Positions 11,400 to 22,485 of a DNA stretch of 64,000 bases are shown piece by piece. The translations under genes and the position numbers were made by a program. The stretch lies in the NCBI GenBank assembly GCA_034770075.1, contig CM068384.1, positions 93,398,720 through 93,462,719 on the forward strand, read 5' to 3'. The DNA is from Aralia elata. Taxonomy: Eukaryota; Streptophyta; Magnoliopsida; Apiales; Araliaceae. The notes below the pieces were generated by a model. That model was not told the origin of the DNA. It made no database searches and saw only the letters and a list, made by a program, of their open reading frames with translations. Numbering within the stretch: position 1 is the stretch's first letter; each line of letters starts with the position of its first letter.

Positions 11400-12154
11400 G
11401 ACAGAGTGAGCGAACAGTACAGACGCTGGAAGACATGCTTAGAGCTTGTGTGATGGATTTCAAGGGAAACTGGGATGACCACTTACCCCTCGTGGAATTC
11501 GCTTATAATAATAGTTATCACGCAAGTATCGGTAAGCCACCGTACGAAGCTCTCTACGGAAGAAAGTGTAGAACACCATTATGTTGGGATGAAGTCAGAG
11601 AGAGACGACTGTTGGGACCAGAACTAGTTCAGTAAACGGCAGATATTGTTGGGACAATAAGAGCCAAATTGGTAGCGGCCCAAGATCGGCAGAAGAAATA
11701 TGCAGATTTGCACCATCAAAGCTGAAATTTTGAAAGTGGTAGTTTTTTGTTGTTGAAGGTATCTCCCTGGAAGGGGAAGATCCGATTTGTCAATAAAGGA
11801 AAGTGAAGTCCGAGGTTCATAGGACCGTTCGAAGTCTTGAAAAGGGTAGGCGAAGTAGCATACGAGGTAGCTCTACCTCCCGAACTGGAGCATATCCACA
11901 ATGTGTTCCACGTCTCAGTGCTACGACCATACAAGCCCGATTACAAGCATGTAATATCCTATGAGCCTGTCCAAATAGAGAAGGATCTCATGTACGAGGA
12001 AATTCCTATTAAGATAACTGATAGGAAGGAACAAGTATTAAGGAATAAAGTTATACCTTCTGTGAAGGTAGTTTGGCAAAATCACGATGTCGAGGAGGCT
12101 ACGTGGGAGTTAGAGGATAAAATGAAGTTAAATTATCCCCACCTTTTTCTTTAG
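11395..12154 (+). pseudogene. E1 integrase C-terminal part with chromodomain
   Basis: This continues the frame broken at 2115. It begins TDGQSERTVQTLEDM, holding the catalytic Glu, then the core end (EFAYNNSYHASIG, YGRKCRTPLCW), the GPF-type C-terminal domain (LKVSPWKGKIRF, SPRFIGPFEVL, VFHVSVLRPYKPDY) and a chromodomain (ITDRKEQVLRNK, VKVVWQNH, EEATWELEDKM). The order and motifs identify a Tekay-type chromovirus. Stops at 11633, 11723 (TGA) and 11804 (TGA) interrupt an otherwise single frame with no shift. The chromodomain is thought to steer integration to modified histones. The stop at 12152-12154 is the true end, 27 bp before the PPT. Confidence 0.94.
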
Positions 12155-12181
12155 TCGAAATTCTGGGGACATAATTCTTAT

Positions 12182-12194
12182 AAGGAGGGGAGGA
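12182..12194 (+). other. E1 polypurine tract
   Basis: AAGGAGGGGAGGA directly precedes the LTR start TGTAACGACC. Confidence 0.9.
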
Positions 12195-12885
12195 TGTAAC
12201 GACCGTGAATTTTGTATGGCTTTGTAATATAAGCTTATGAATATTATTTAATAAAAAGAATTTTTATTAATATTATTCTATGTGATGTGATTAAAGGTTA
12301 TGTAATAACCTAGATTATGTGTTTGCAATGTTATTAAGTGTTGTTATTTGGTAGGACTTATTAAAATGATTTCGGAGAAATATCGCTAAAATTTCATTCA
12401 CGGGGTACTGTTCGCGTAGGCACTATTCACCCAAAAAATGTCTTTTTCGTTTATTTCGAATTTTCTAATTTTTGTCATAGTGTTAATGTGATTGATTAAT
12501 AATCCAAGTGTTGGATTTTATTTTTGCCAAATTAGAATTTAATTAGAAGCCCCAAATTACTTAAAGGTGGCCCAAACCCATGACCTACGGCCCGACCCAT
12601 GACCCAACCCATGACCCATGAGGGAAATGTGTACTAACCATCAGCTGGACATTTGGAGGAGGAAGGAGTATACGGATAAGAAGAGCAGGAGCAAAAGGAA
12701 TAAGAATTTATGGGGAGAAGCCATTCCACATTTGGTAGAGGAAAAGAGAGCATGGAATAATTGGGGAGAAGGGAGGGGGATTACCTGAGCATGGAAATGA
12801 GCAAGCTCACTCACCCAGTAATGGGGAGCTACAATGAAGGCACGCTCAACCCCTCAATCCATCCATGAAGCTCTGATCATCCTTC

Positions 12886-12893
12886 TATAAATG
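12886..12893 (+). promoter_or_regulatory. Candidate TATA box, E1 LTR
   Basis: TATAAATG in CTTCTATAAATGCTCC sits about 700 bp into the LTR, in a spot comparable to the TATAAATA of the E2 LTR at 51672. Confidence 0.45.
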
Positions 12894-13867
12894 CTCCTCC
12901 CTTGCCATTTATCCATTCCTTTCCATTGTTGCTAAGAGAAAGCTGAATATTGAGTGAGTGTAAGAATTGAGTGGTACGGGTGAATTGAAGAAGGAGAAGA
13001 GAGGAACTTGTAGCTGTAATCAATCCCATTTTCATCCTAAAAGTTGCTTCAAGAGGTTAATGTTATGGAACCTAGCTTATTTCCATTGTTGTTTCAAGTT
13101 TTCAGTTTGATATTGGTTGCTTTGTGGGAGTATATGTTGCTGAAATTGCTTTAATTGGTTCATGAATATGTATGGATGTTGTTAACTCTTTAAAAGCCTT
13201 AATAATCAATGTAAGTGGAACAATGAATGATAATCAAAGCCTATGCATAAGGAGCAAGAATGGACTGTTATGGACATTTATGGACTGATTTGGACAATTC
13301 TTATACTTTGATAAAAATGTAGCCTATTGTTGGTTGTGTGTTTGGTTGTATGTTTGGTTGTGTATGACCATTATGCGTTCTAAAGATGTGGGTAATGATT
13401 TCATTTAGAAATCTGGACTAGAACATAATTAAACTCTACTCCAATACGAATTTCTAAGCCATGCCCACAAACCGTTTGATTTAATGTCCAAGAGAAGAAT
13501 TTCTCTAAGAACTTGAGAACTAGGTGTTGATTAATTGATGAAATAATGTTATGTTGCTTAGCTTAGCAATAGAAGCATGGTTTAAGTCATATTGACTTAA
13601 TGCATAATAGCCAAGACACAAGGAGGAAGAATGAATTGGCCTAACCTTGAGTTTCTTTGAAAACTAATTAGCCTAGGCTCTTTGGAACCAGTATTTTGAT
13701 TTAGTAAAGAGTCTATAAGATTGTGAATCCATGAGGGTTATGTAGTTCATGTTATAAGCTTTCTATAGCCTCCGGATCGGCCTAATTCTGATTTATAACG
13801 AAGAAGTTATGAAGGTTTGAAGTTTGTATGTCAAACTGCCAAAACTAGAAGGAAACCAAGCCTTGGG

Positions 13868-13975
13868 GCCAGGCCATGGGCGCGGGCGCGGTGGGGCACC
13901 GCGCGGGCATGCTGGGGGGCGGCTGGGCGCAGTTGGGCGCAGGTGGGGCGCGCGCGGGCGAGCGCTGGGCGCATG
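13868..13975. repeat. GC-rich block in E1 LTR
   Basis: A run of about 108 bp is nearly all G and C, with repeated GGGCGCG, TGGGCGCA and GCGCGGG words, abruptly bounded by AT-rich LTR sequence. It is not a clean palindrome pair like those in the other elements, but occupies a comparable mid-LTR position to the GCGGCCGC pairs of E3. Confidence 0.7.
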
Positions 13976-15366
13976 GGCTTGACAGCTCTGACACCCTTTA
14001 GTAAAATAGGCGTACCTTTCTCATACGAACTCCGTTTTGGATGATTCAAGATGATTGGGAAAGCTAAGAAGTAGAACTACAACTTCCATTATTTAGAACT
14101 AAAATTTAATGCTTTGATCAATTTCTAAATTGGCTATTTTTAGGATAATTGTGCATTAGGAAGCAAACATGGGACGTCGTTCATGCACGTATGTAACATG
14201 TAATGCTTCCAACGCTAAAAGTTATTGTTTTAAGTTCTAAAACTTTTACATTATAGTTTATAATGACCCTTAGCATTTATTAATGAAAATTAGACAAGTG
14301 TATGAGCATGCTAAACTTATGCAAATGAGGCGAATCGGGCGTGCATTGTGCAAGCACCGAAACATCGTATCAAGTGTGTGTAACCTTGTTTGATATTATG
14401 TTTCTAATTAGAATGAAATATTATAGAGTAATGTAAACCAATATTTGGCATCAATTATGTGGCTAATTGGTATGTGGATATGTACTTAAATGTGTAGGAC
14501 TTTTGAAGGACGATTAACGTCAAGTTATTAGCAAGCGCTTAAGGCAAGTTACTTACCCTACTCAAGTTATATTGTGCAAAGTTTTCTAATTTCATTCCTT
14601 CTATATATTGAATGCAAGTTTTCTACCTTACTCAATTTGAATTTGAGCAAGTGTTCTAACCCTTGCTAGTCCTCGTGCTAGACAAGCTTATCAACTTCAT
14701 CCGACTATATTCTTACGGATGCTATTTAATGTACAAAGTTTATATTTACGCAATACATATATGATTGTGTGAATTCCATACTTATGTGAATCTTTAATAT
14801 TTGCAAAAGTGTTCTAGATATGATATTGACATAAACTGTTAAAGCTTTTAAGTTCAAATTATGCATGAACTATTTACGAAGGGTGTCAATGCCATTTGAT
14901 TCGGCTAGACCAATACCCATGATTTAGAAAGCGATCCAATCCAATTGCTTTGGTGCAGACTCTTTGCAGAGATGAACAACCCTCATAGTAGGGAAAATTA
15001 TATTTTTAGTCGGGGAACCGATATGTGCGCAAGTTGAATGTTTGAGGGTTATGCATAACGCCAGGTATTTTAGGCTGATCACCTATTGTACCTGTATTTA
15101 TTGTTGTTGGGGTTAATAGTGTAATACTGTTAATTTTAATGGAAGGTAAGTGCCATGGTGGCCACATAGTGATTCCTGCAACCGTAAAATTTGAAATCCT
15201 TGAATTCATTTGACATTCATCTAGTCCATAATGACTTACCAGTAATAGTAGAGATTTGAATTGAAACTTGAGGAACTTTACTCATGACTTCTCATTATCA
15301 TTGTTGTTATACTTGCTGGGCAAACTTGTTGCTCACCCTTGCTTCCTTTAAAACATTTCAGTTGTT

Positions 15367-15423
15367 ACCGAAAGAGGCGAGAGCTCGGGAAAGGATAAAG
15401 GCAAATGCAAAGCTACGGATTAG
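15367..15423 (+). other. Conserved micro-ORF tail in E1 LTR
   Basis: An 18-residue frame ending in TAG reads TERGESSGKDKGKCKATD. A matching basic peptide with SGKDKGK occurs at the same place in the E3 LTR (60096-60155), and a diverged TDKGKG version occurs in the E2 LTR (52914-52964). All follow the ACTTGCTGGGCA block. Whether it is translated is unknown; E1 has a possible splice acceptor (TTTCAG) just upstream. Confidence 0.45.
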
Positions 15424-15692
15424 CTTTGTCCTACTATGTTATATTTCTATCATGCACTAAGACTTATTTAAGATTATGTATTCTGATGTGTTGTATTAAG
15501 ACTTAATTATAGTGTGTACTATGTTATGTCAGTTATTTGTATTGGTATCGAGACTTGGGACGAGAGTATTTATGTTATATCAATGTAAATATTTCTATTA
15601 TTCTGCAATTAGTTATTGATAGAATGATTTATGAGTTGCACAATGATGCACCAAATTCGAGGTTAAGGCAGCCCGAATTTGGGGGCGTCACA

Positions 15693-15992
15693 TCCGCAGA
15701 TCTAGAGGCTGCCAATTTTCGAGCATATACAGCTGAAGGGTTATTGGAGAGTGAGAGGGATAACACTCGTCGTCTTAGGAAATTTCTCCAAAGTGCTCAG
15801 AAAGAAAGGCAAGAGGCCCAGATGCATTTATACCGAGTTGACAAGGGATGTCGGGATACATTCCAAGGCTTAGAGCGTCAGGTGCTTAGGTATCTCGTAG
15901 AGGAGAGGAAGGTAGATTATATGATAGATAGATTAGTGGTCTGTCATATGGTTCAGGATGGTTATAAGGAGGCACGTGATCGTTCAGTCTAG
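15693..15992 (+). pseudogene. E2 extra 5' ORF, coiled-coil protein (C-terminal part)
   Basis: The frame enters from the E1 LTR junction and runs 99 codons to a stop at 15990-15992. The sequence is charged and heptad-like (ESERDNTRRLRKFLQSAQKE, then LERQVLRYLVEERK), suggesting a coiled coil. It ends 217 bp before the gag start. Element E3 has an analogous charged frame in the same place (60575-61299, ending 260 bp before gag), so this is a feature of this Tekay-type family rather than chance. The N-terminal part was displaced by the E1 insertion. I do not recognise the protein or know its function. Confidence 0.7.
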
Positions 15993-16208
15993 TTTAGCAC
16001 TTAAGTTTATTTGTTGTAGTTTGTATTATAAGGATTTTGGGTTGTAAAATAGGGAATCTTCTGTACTAACTAGTGGTAGTATAAACCACTAGTCGAATAT
16101 GTAACCGTTCTGCATGTGATATACAAGTTGTGTTTGTACAATCAAATTGTTAGTTTTATGTGTAGTATATACTTGTATTTATACTTGTCTTTTCTTTATT
16201 TTAGAATC

Positions 16209-16527
16209 ATGGCATTAGGACGAAGAACCTAGACCAGAAATGAGACCAATGACACAAACCCCACTCAACAACTAGTAGACCTACTATTAGGAGCTTTACA
16301 AGGTCATCCACCACACCAGCCCAACCCAAATAATCCACATAGGTCAGCATTTAAAGACTTTAAAATCGTTGAACCACCTGAGTTCAAGGGAACTGCGGAT
16401 CTACTTGAAGCCCAAACTTGGGTAACTGAAATGGAAAAGTTTTTCACTATAACTAACGTAAGTGAGGAACAAAAGACAATCTTTGCGACCTTTTTCCTAA
16501 AAGGTGAGGCAAACTTTTGGTGGGAAT
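16209..16527 (+). pseudogene. E2 gag, N-terminal part
   Basis: The ATG at 16209 opens MALGRRT, followed by a TAG at 16230 where a glutamine codon is likely. It then reads QQLVDLLLGALQG and the gag domain start FKDFKIVEPPEFKG, AQTWVTEMEKFF and KGEANFWWE. It is closely parallel to the E3 gag at 61559. The frame is cut after WWE by the Athila insertion and resumes at 46456 with TTKTRAGEGVV. The 216 bp before the ATG hold no gene. Confidence 0.92.
16523..16527. repeat. Target-site duplication (left) of Athila, GGAAT
   Basis: GGAAT before the left LTR corresponds to GGAAA at 46456-46460 after the right LTR. The gag frame across the site shows that GGAAA is the original, so the left copy has one A-to-T change. 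Confidence 0.8.
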
Positions 16528-18150
16528 TGTTGGGATATTTGTATGTATAACAAATACGACTCATACACGCAAGTGCACGCGGTCCACAAGTAATATAAAG
16601 TAAGTAAAGTATCGATCCCACGAGGAATAGAATTGCATTTATGACTACAAACACCGATTTTCTAATTATTTCGGTCTCTTTAAACAATTGATTTCAATGA
16701 TGAGATTATCTAACGATTACTAATGAAACAAATAGAACAAATTATTATTGTATAAAAACAGATTTTATGGGCTTGGGATTATAATTTCACTTATTGCAAA
16801 CCTAGATTTCCATGCTTCCTATTGTTACCAATTGATTATTGTAGAATGTTGGTCAAGAACACGAATGTAAAATATGACCATCTCTCGATGAACCATATTC
16901 ATATCATACTAAATCCACAATTGATAGAATGAATGTGAGCACCCTAGATGACTAACGCACTATATCTCTATGTGAATTACAATAAAGAGGGTTTAAGAAC
17001 AAGTTCTTAATTGGCCACATATGGTGCTTCGGTATATCTATATCCTAAGCACGAAACATAACTTCACGAGGAATGCAAAAATTATGAACATATGCTAGCA
17101 TAATTAGATCTCAATTTATATTTCATTTCTCAATTCCATATAAATTATCATAGTAATTGATGATCAAGCAATTAAACAATAAGTATGAATTATGCTAGAC
17201 ATTCATTTCATAACCAACTAGCAATAATAAGGAAGCAAATCAATTTTTAGTAATGCAAAAGATCCATTATAATCCCAAGAATGAAATTTAGTTCATGATA
17301 ACAATAATAGAATTCATCATACACAATTGATTCATCATCATAGTTACAGAATAGGAAAAATTAACATAAAATATTAAAGCTCCCTATTTCAGTTCTTCCG
17401 TTCTACAACATTTGATGATTTTCCAAGTTGTGTTGATTTCTTGATTCCTTGCTCCCAAGCTTCAATTCAACATCTATATAGCTCCATTCTTCAGTTCCCA
17501 AGCAAAATTGAAGCTCAGCTGGAGAGCTTTTATTTTTTATCTAATCATGCAGTAAACTTCCTATTTTTCGTGGAGGAGGAACTCTCCAAAATTGAAGTCT
17601 CAATTGGTTATAATACATGCTCAATTTGTCTTCTATTGACTTATTTTGATTCCCACTAATAAAGTTTTTCTCCACTAAAACCTCAAAATCTTGCATTGCA
17701 TGATTTTATGGAAGTGCTGCTTCGCTGGCTGGAATGTGTCTGCATGGCTGGCTGGCTAGCGACAGGCGCAGCTGCGCTGGCGTCCTTTGCAAAAGGGGCG
17801 CAACTGCGCCGGGGAGGCATGGTAGGAACAGGAGGGGCACAGCTACGCCGGCCACAAGGCCAAGCTGGGCGCAGCTGCGCCGGCTGCCAGTCTGCTGCTG
17901 TACTGCTATAGCCTGATTTCTCAATTCTCGTGTCTTGTACAAGCAACAAAAATTCATTAAGCTCCCAAACAACAATTGCAACAAAACTCGTGTCAAATTA
18001 ACCAAAACCGTGCAAAAGCCATATAATGAGAATAGTGAATCAATACCGAAAGAAAGGGAAAAATGCATGAAAACATACTAAGGAGCTACTAGATAAGCAA
18101 CAATTGAAACCAAAAAGTAACCAATAAGTAGGTACGAAACCTACTTATCA
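16528..18150 (-). repeat. Athila 3' LTR
   Basis: This 1,623-bp repeat on the plus strand runs TGTTGGGATA ... CTACTTATCA and nearly matches 44834-46455. It holds four GC-rich palindromes (17765-17881). Small ORFs in it are shared by both LTRs only because the DNA is repeated, and are not supported as genes. Confidence 0.95.
17765..17881. repeat. Four GC-rich palindromes in Athila 3' LTR
   Basis: Motifs are at 17765 (GGCGCAGCTGCGCT), 17797 (GGCGCAACTGCGCC), 17836 (GGCACAGCTACGCC) and 17868 (GGCGCAGCTGCGCC). Spacings 32, 39 and 32 give two pairs. The first spacer contains TCCTTTGCAAAAGG, which recurs in the Athila gag cluster. Confidence 0.9.
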
Positions 18151-19271
18151 AATACACCCAAACTTGAATTGTTGCTTGTCCTCAAGCAATTACAATGAAA
18201 TAAATGCAAACATAAATGAAATGCGATAATCTAAGAATGCACGATGACCATCATCAATTAGTAAACAATCCAAATGTTTTGCCTCAGAAGAATCTAGCGT
18301 CTCATCAAAACATGGTTCGTGTACCATGATAGTCATGCAACTCAAATCCTGTAATGAGCGATAAAGTGTGTTTGTGTAGTATTCATCAAACTTATAGCAA
18401 CCTAAACGATTCTCATAATATGTTTCTTAGGGGGAAATTTATATACACAAACTTGCAAAACAACAAATGGGGTAAATTACAGTTAAAACAACGTTATGTC
18501 TAAATTGGGGACCGACTTAGAGGTTATTCGGACTATGACACTTGGTTACACAATGCCAAGTTCCCTTAGGCTTTTCAATGATACCCATGTAGCGAGCTTT
18601 CGACCAATGATTCCCAAACCAATTGGTCTTAGGGCGCTAGGTGTAGAGACATTCCCTAGGGCGTACTTACTCGAATATCAAAGGCCACAAAACTAGGCTA
18701 ACCAAGCATTTATTCAATAAATATATTTTTTTAATAAGTCAACGAATGCGTTTTACGCTCCATTTCGTTGCTCAAATGCTGCACTAAGTTTTCCCCCAAA
18801 CTTAGACACATGTTGTCTCAGCTAACAGTACCCACAATTACTTTATTCAAAATAACACATCAAATTCCCCCTAGAACTCAATTATGCAAATCTTTAGGCT
18901 ACTTAGTGAGATAACTGCTAAAAACGTGCTAACAGGTTCTATCATAATCAACACAAGACAAGAGTTACAATATATCATGGCATTCGACCCAAGTCTTAGC
19001 AATTAGCAAATATCAAAAATTCTTATCACAGGCAAGTGAGGATGTTTACTAATCAAGATATTAAGATCATGCAACTAAACTACATGATGTGATATAATAT
19101 GCATGAGAAATTCACCATTTTTGTAATAGAAATTAAAGCAAACAAGCAATTAAACTAACAATAAAAAACAAATAATTAAAAGCATCACAAAAGAAACTAG
19201 GCAAACCTAATACCCCCAAACTTAAAATATGCAATGTCCTCATTGGAGATAAAAGGGTAAAGAGTACTCCC
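18151..19271 (-). other. Athila 3' non-coding region with polypurine tract
   Basis: Just outside the LTR the minus strand reads GAGGACAAGCAACAATTCAAG then TTTGGGTGTATT, the usual Athila end signal. Further in lie a block also found at 53985-54220 (AAAGCTCGCTACATGGGT-type sequence and the GAAAAGCCTAA word) and a hairpin at 18741-18769. No coding frame is supported over these 1.1 kb. Confidence 0.85.
18741..18769 (-). other. Candidate RNA hairpin near Athila 3' end
   Basis: On the minus strand: outer stem AACGAA/TTCGTT, inner stem GCGT/ACGC, loop AAA, with an ATGGA bulge. A related 29-base hairpin in the remnant at 54227-54255 keeps the fold with paired base changes in the outer stem. Confidence 0.5.
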
Positions 19272-20170
19272 CTAAGAGTCGTCCTCGGCGCCGCCAGGCG
19301 GTGTATCGGGCGGAGGATAAGGGATGCCGACACCGAAGGTGGGAAACTCGATGTGGACCCCCAGCTGGCTGAATGCCTCTGATAATGCACCAGCAAAGGA
19401 GACGCTGTAGTCTCTGAAGCTCGTGTGCAACGCGTCCATGCGGCGCTGCAGGCGGCGCATCTCGCGCTCATGTCCACTGACTCCCCTCTGCTGCACTGGC
19501 GGGGCAGGCACGTCCTCGTCACTGGCCTCCTCCTTCTCATCAGCCATAATAAAACCCAACCCATTAGGCCGGGACTCTCCACCGCGCCATACATTGTACT
19601 TTTTGATCGTGGCGCTGTCAATGTCCCGCATGGGCAACTGGATGGTCTCCTCGCCCCATTCCACCTTCGCCGCAAGACAAAGGCGTGTGATAATCGAGGC
19701 ATGTGGAATGGCACCAGAAGTGACGGCACGCATGAAACGGAGCATGGAATGGTGAATGATGTAACCAACATCAATGTTCCCCCCATGCAGAATGCGGTGT
19801 AAGAGGACCGCACGGTCCCGGGTCACATCCTGGTGATGGGTGGTTGGCAGTATACTCGCGCAGATGAAGGCGTACGATGCCTTGGCATATCTGTTCAGCG
19901 CGTCTGAGGGAAGTGAACCTTCAGAGTGGTGCCCGGCTGAGTCCTCCACTGAGTGCCCGGCTGGCACATCTCCTGTACCAAGGCATCGAGATCAGTCTCG
20001 AAACGCTCATGCACCACCTAGTTGGTGGCCTCAGCAGTAGCAGAAGGCAGGCGGAAAAGCTCGTTGATTGCCTGCGTAGTGCAGGAGACCTGCTTGCCCC
20101 GAACGAAAGCGATGCCATTTTGGGTCTCACGAGCATTGGCATAAAATTCCTGAACAATGGCCATCGGGGC
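19272..20170 (-). pseudogene. Athila env-position ORF, C-terminal part (putative plant transposon protein family)
   Basis: This continues the frame broken by the Tat element. It begins MAIVQEFYANARETQNGIAF, then FVRGKQVSCTTQAINELF, the signature of the plant Transposase_32 / Athila ORF family. It goes on to SYAFICASILPTTHHQDVTR, RAVLLHRILHGGNIDVG and IPHASIITRLC. The tail is charged and coiled-coil-like (GHEREMRRLQRRMDALHTSF) and ends Pro/Gly-rich. A TAG at 20018-20020 (NQ-to-stop type) and a frameshift near 19905 break it. Function is unknown; it occupies the place of a retroviral env, but I see no signal peptide or membrane span. Confidence 0.82.
20166..20170. repeat. Target-site duplication GGGGC (left) of Tat element
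   Basis: GGGGC precedes TGTCGACGCC and is repeated at 38281-38285 after ...GTGTCTACA. Confidence 0.95.
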
Positions 20171-22240
20171 TGTCGACGCCGGGTTCTCTCGCTTCTCGTC
20201 TTTTCCAATTTTAGCCTTTTGATTTAGATGACGTTTGGAAAAGGTCGGCATTGATGTCGACGGGGTTTTGAAAGATCGTTTTTATGATGAGCCAATTAAC
20301 CAGAGTCGCCAGTTGGTATATTTGAAATGGATGTACCAACTCATCCGAATTTTCGTGTTTTATAAATCGCTGGCTCATATGTGACTCCGAATTAATTGGT
20401 CTGCGAATCGAGATTCATAGAGTTCGGGGGCTTGTTTAAGTGAGGGGAAGGTGTTAGGCACCCCTCGACTTCCGTGAAACACGGTTACCGCAATCTTGAT
20501 GCTTCTCCTATCCTTTAATTCATGAAATGTGTGTGTGTGTGCGTGCGTGTGTGTGAAAGAATCATTTGGATTTTAGGGAAAATCGTGTTTTACTTTGAGA
20601 ATGCTTCGGAATGTCTTTTCGGCATACACGAGAAAGCTTTATGAGAAAGGTTTGATTTTAATTATCAAAACTATGAGATTTTCGTTAAGTGTCGTTTTAA
20701 CAAAACAAGAGTTTTAAACCTTCGTCAAAATAGGAATCGAGATCTATACGTTGCTTTCATAAAATGATGGGCAATTTCTAGGATCTCCTTCACCCTATGC
20801 ACAAAGATTTAATAAAACGTCAATTATTTATAAAATCATTTCGTGTGTTGTTTTGGAAAACGATTTTTCTTTAGCTTTCTCGTTAGATATGAATCGACAT
20901 TTCATTAACGTTTCTCAAATTTTAACCTCGTGATTCTAATATCCTACTTTGATTGATTTTATGAAAATCTTATCATTTAGCTTTGAAATCAATTTCGTGT
21001 CATAATTCAAATCGAGCATAAACACGCGTCGGGCTATTCATGGGCATGTAAGCCATCAAAATATCCCCGAACGCCAACAATCACAAATTTCACTATTTCG
21101 GGGCCTTAAGCACGATTCTCGCCTTAGCGTCGTTTTAAGGCCCAACGATTACATATTTACAATGAGAACTACGTCATCTCTACTTCTTACATCAAGATAT
21201 GTCCATCATCGGATCGGGACCCCGGGGGGGTCGCTTTCCTAGGCTCACAACCAAGTATCCCCACACAAACAATCGGATATTACAAGAAGATAAACCAACC
21301 CGGATAAATCTAACAATACCAAGACATCTTAAAATAACGATTTAAAGGAATTGATACCGAATATAAACACCTTAAAACAAACCAAGAAATTAATGAACGA
21401 ATATCATCGGGTTATTAGGAAGAGTTTATTCCGATGGAAACTTCACTCATAATCCCTAATTCATTGTTCAACAAGATACATGAAAATTATATCTAATTTA
21501 CCCAAATCAATAGGACATGAATTGCTAGAACAAATAGAAATTTTCACCTTGCAATTGATCTCAAATGGATGTGAACTTGTGTATTTGAATAGGATAAATG
21601 ATGTATTTGATACAATCAAACTCAAAAGAATTAATTCCACTCTTTTTTCCCTCTTCTTTCTCCCTATTTTGTTGCAAAATCTAGCTATTTTCTCTCTATT
21701 TCCGTGTTTTTTGCTGCTGCAGAAATTCTTCTTCTTCCAAAACTGCTGAACCCCCTGTATGCTGCCGAAGCTGGCTTAAATAGGCTGGCCAGAGCCAGCC
21801 GCAGATCTATCTGCGGCTGGCCGCAGATGGATCTGCGGCTGGCCAGCTGGCACACCTCCCATCGCACTCAGCTGCTGAGTGCTGATTTCCCGGTTTTCGT
21901 GCTGGCGCACCCACTTGGCCGCAGATCTATCCGCGGCTGGCGGGCTTGACTTTCTCGATTTTCGTTGCCACGCCTCGATTTTCGTACCGCAACGTCGGTT
22001 TTCGCTGACAGGCTCGTATTCCGCAGTCCGGGAACTTCCGGGAGACGTGCCACCTCATTCGGAAATGCCTGCCTCGGACGGGTCATGCTGTCACGTCGAC
22101 TTGGGCTGCCCAAATCATTGCGGGCGGGACCGGGCGCTCGCCCTTGTGCCCGCTCCTTTGCTCCCGCAAGCTGGTTCAATTGACGATTTCGCCCTCCTGT
22201 CACGGTTAGTAGAAGGAAACGCAAAATTTGGGTGTCTACA
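20171..22240 (-). repeat. Tat 3' LTR
   Basis: On the plus strand it runs TGTCGACGCC ... GGGTGTCTACA; its partner is 36192-38280. Between about 20780 and 21130 it differs from the partner by eleven one-base deletions and no substitution. It carries a GT-rich microsatellite near 20527-20555 and 20-bp palindromes at 21798, 21820 and 21918. A PBS-like CAGAGTCGCCA lies at 20301-20311. Confidence 0.95.
21798..21937. repeat. GCCGCAGAT/ATCTGCGGC palindromes in Tat 3' LTR
   Basis: The 20-bp near-palindromes GCCGCAGATCTATCTGCGGC (21798) and GCCGCAGATGGATCTGCGGC (21820) are 22 bp apart; a third, with one change, is at 21918. The same three are in the 5' LTR, and three more sit at 23581-23644 outside the LTR. 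Confidence 0.88.
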
Positions 22241-22485
22241 AGCTGCCCACTCTTTATCATGTTTCTGAAATGATAAATGAAATGAACAGGATAAAGAATA
22301 GACACTCGATGCATGAATGACAGTGTGTAAGAATGACAGTGCATACATGATGCCTCACACATATAGCTTATGATGCAACATAAGATGCAATGCATGCAAG
22401 ACATTCGTAAGAGTGTCAACGTATCAACCCCTTGACCGTGTTCGTTAGTCTTTGGGTTCACTCCTTCAATCTGTCGTCTCGTTCA
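22241..22485 (-). other. Tat sequence between 3' LTR and tandem array
   Basis: The first bases (reverse: AAAGAGTGGGCAGCT) abut the LTR and are the likely polypurine tract. The rest has scattered ATGCATG-type words and no gene. Confidence 0.7.

Larger units (their letters stand above)
12195..15692 (+). repeat. E1 3' LTR (3.5 kb)
   Basis: It starts TGTAACGACC after the PPT and ends AATTTGGGGGCGTCACA, the same terminal block as the E2 LTR at 53534. A TATAAATG lies at 12886-12893, and a GC-rich block at about 13868-13975. The conserved Tekay-type end section holds TAGGCTGATCAC (about 15070), ACTTGCTGGGCA (15311) and a short basic micro-ORF (15367-15423). No gene is supported within it. The following sequence is extra-ORF coding sequence of E2, so E1 inserted there; the 5' LTR and left TSD are outside the window. 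Confidence 0.9.

Noticed and set aside
15540..15556. PBS at GTATTGGTATCGAGAC
   Set aside because: It resembles TGGTATCAGAG but lies inside the LTR, about 140 bp before the clear LTR terminus GGGGGCGTCACA.
15537..15692. N-terminal half of the 15537-15992 ORF as protein sequence
   Set aside because: This part is the end of the E1 LTR; the frame is open by chance up to the junction at 15693.
17683..18068. ORFs of 60-120 codons over the Athila LTR palindromes
   Set aside because: They exist in several frames on both strands because the GC-rich block lacks stops; no coding signature.
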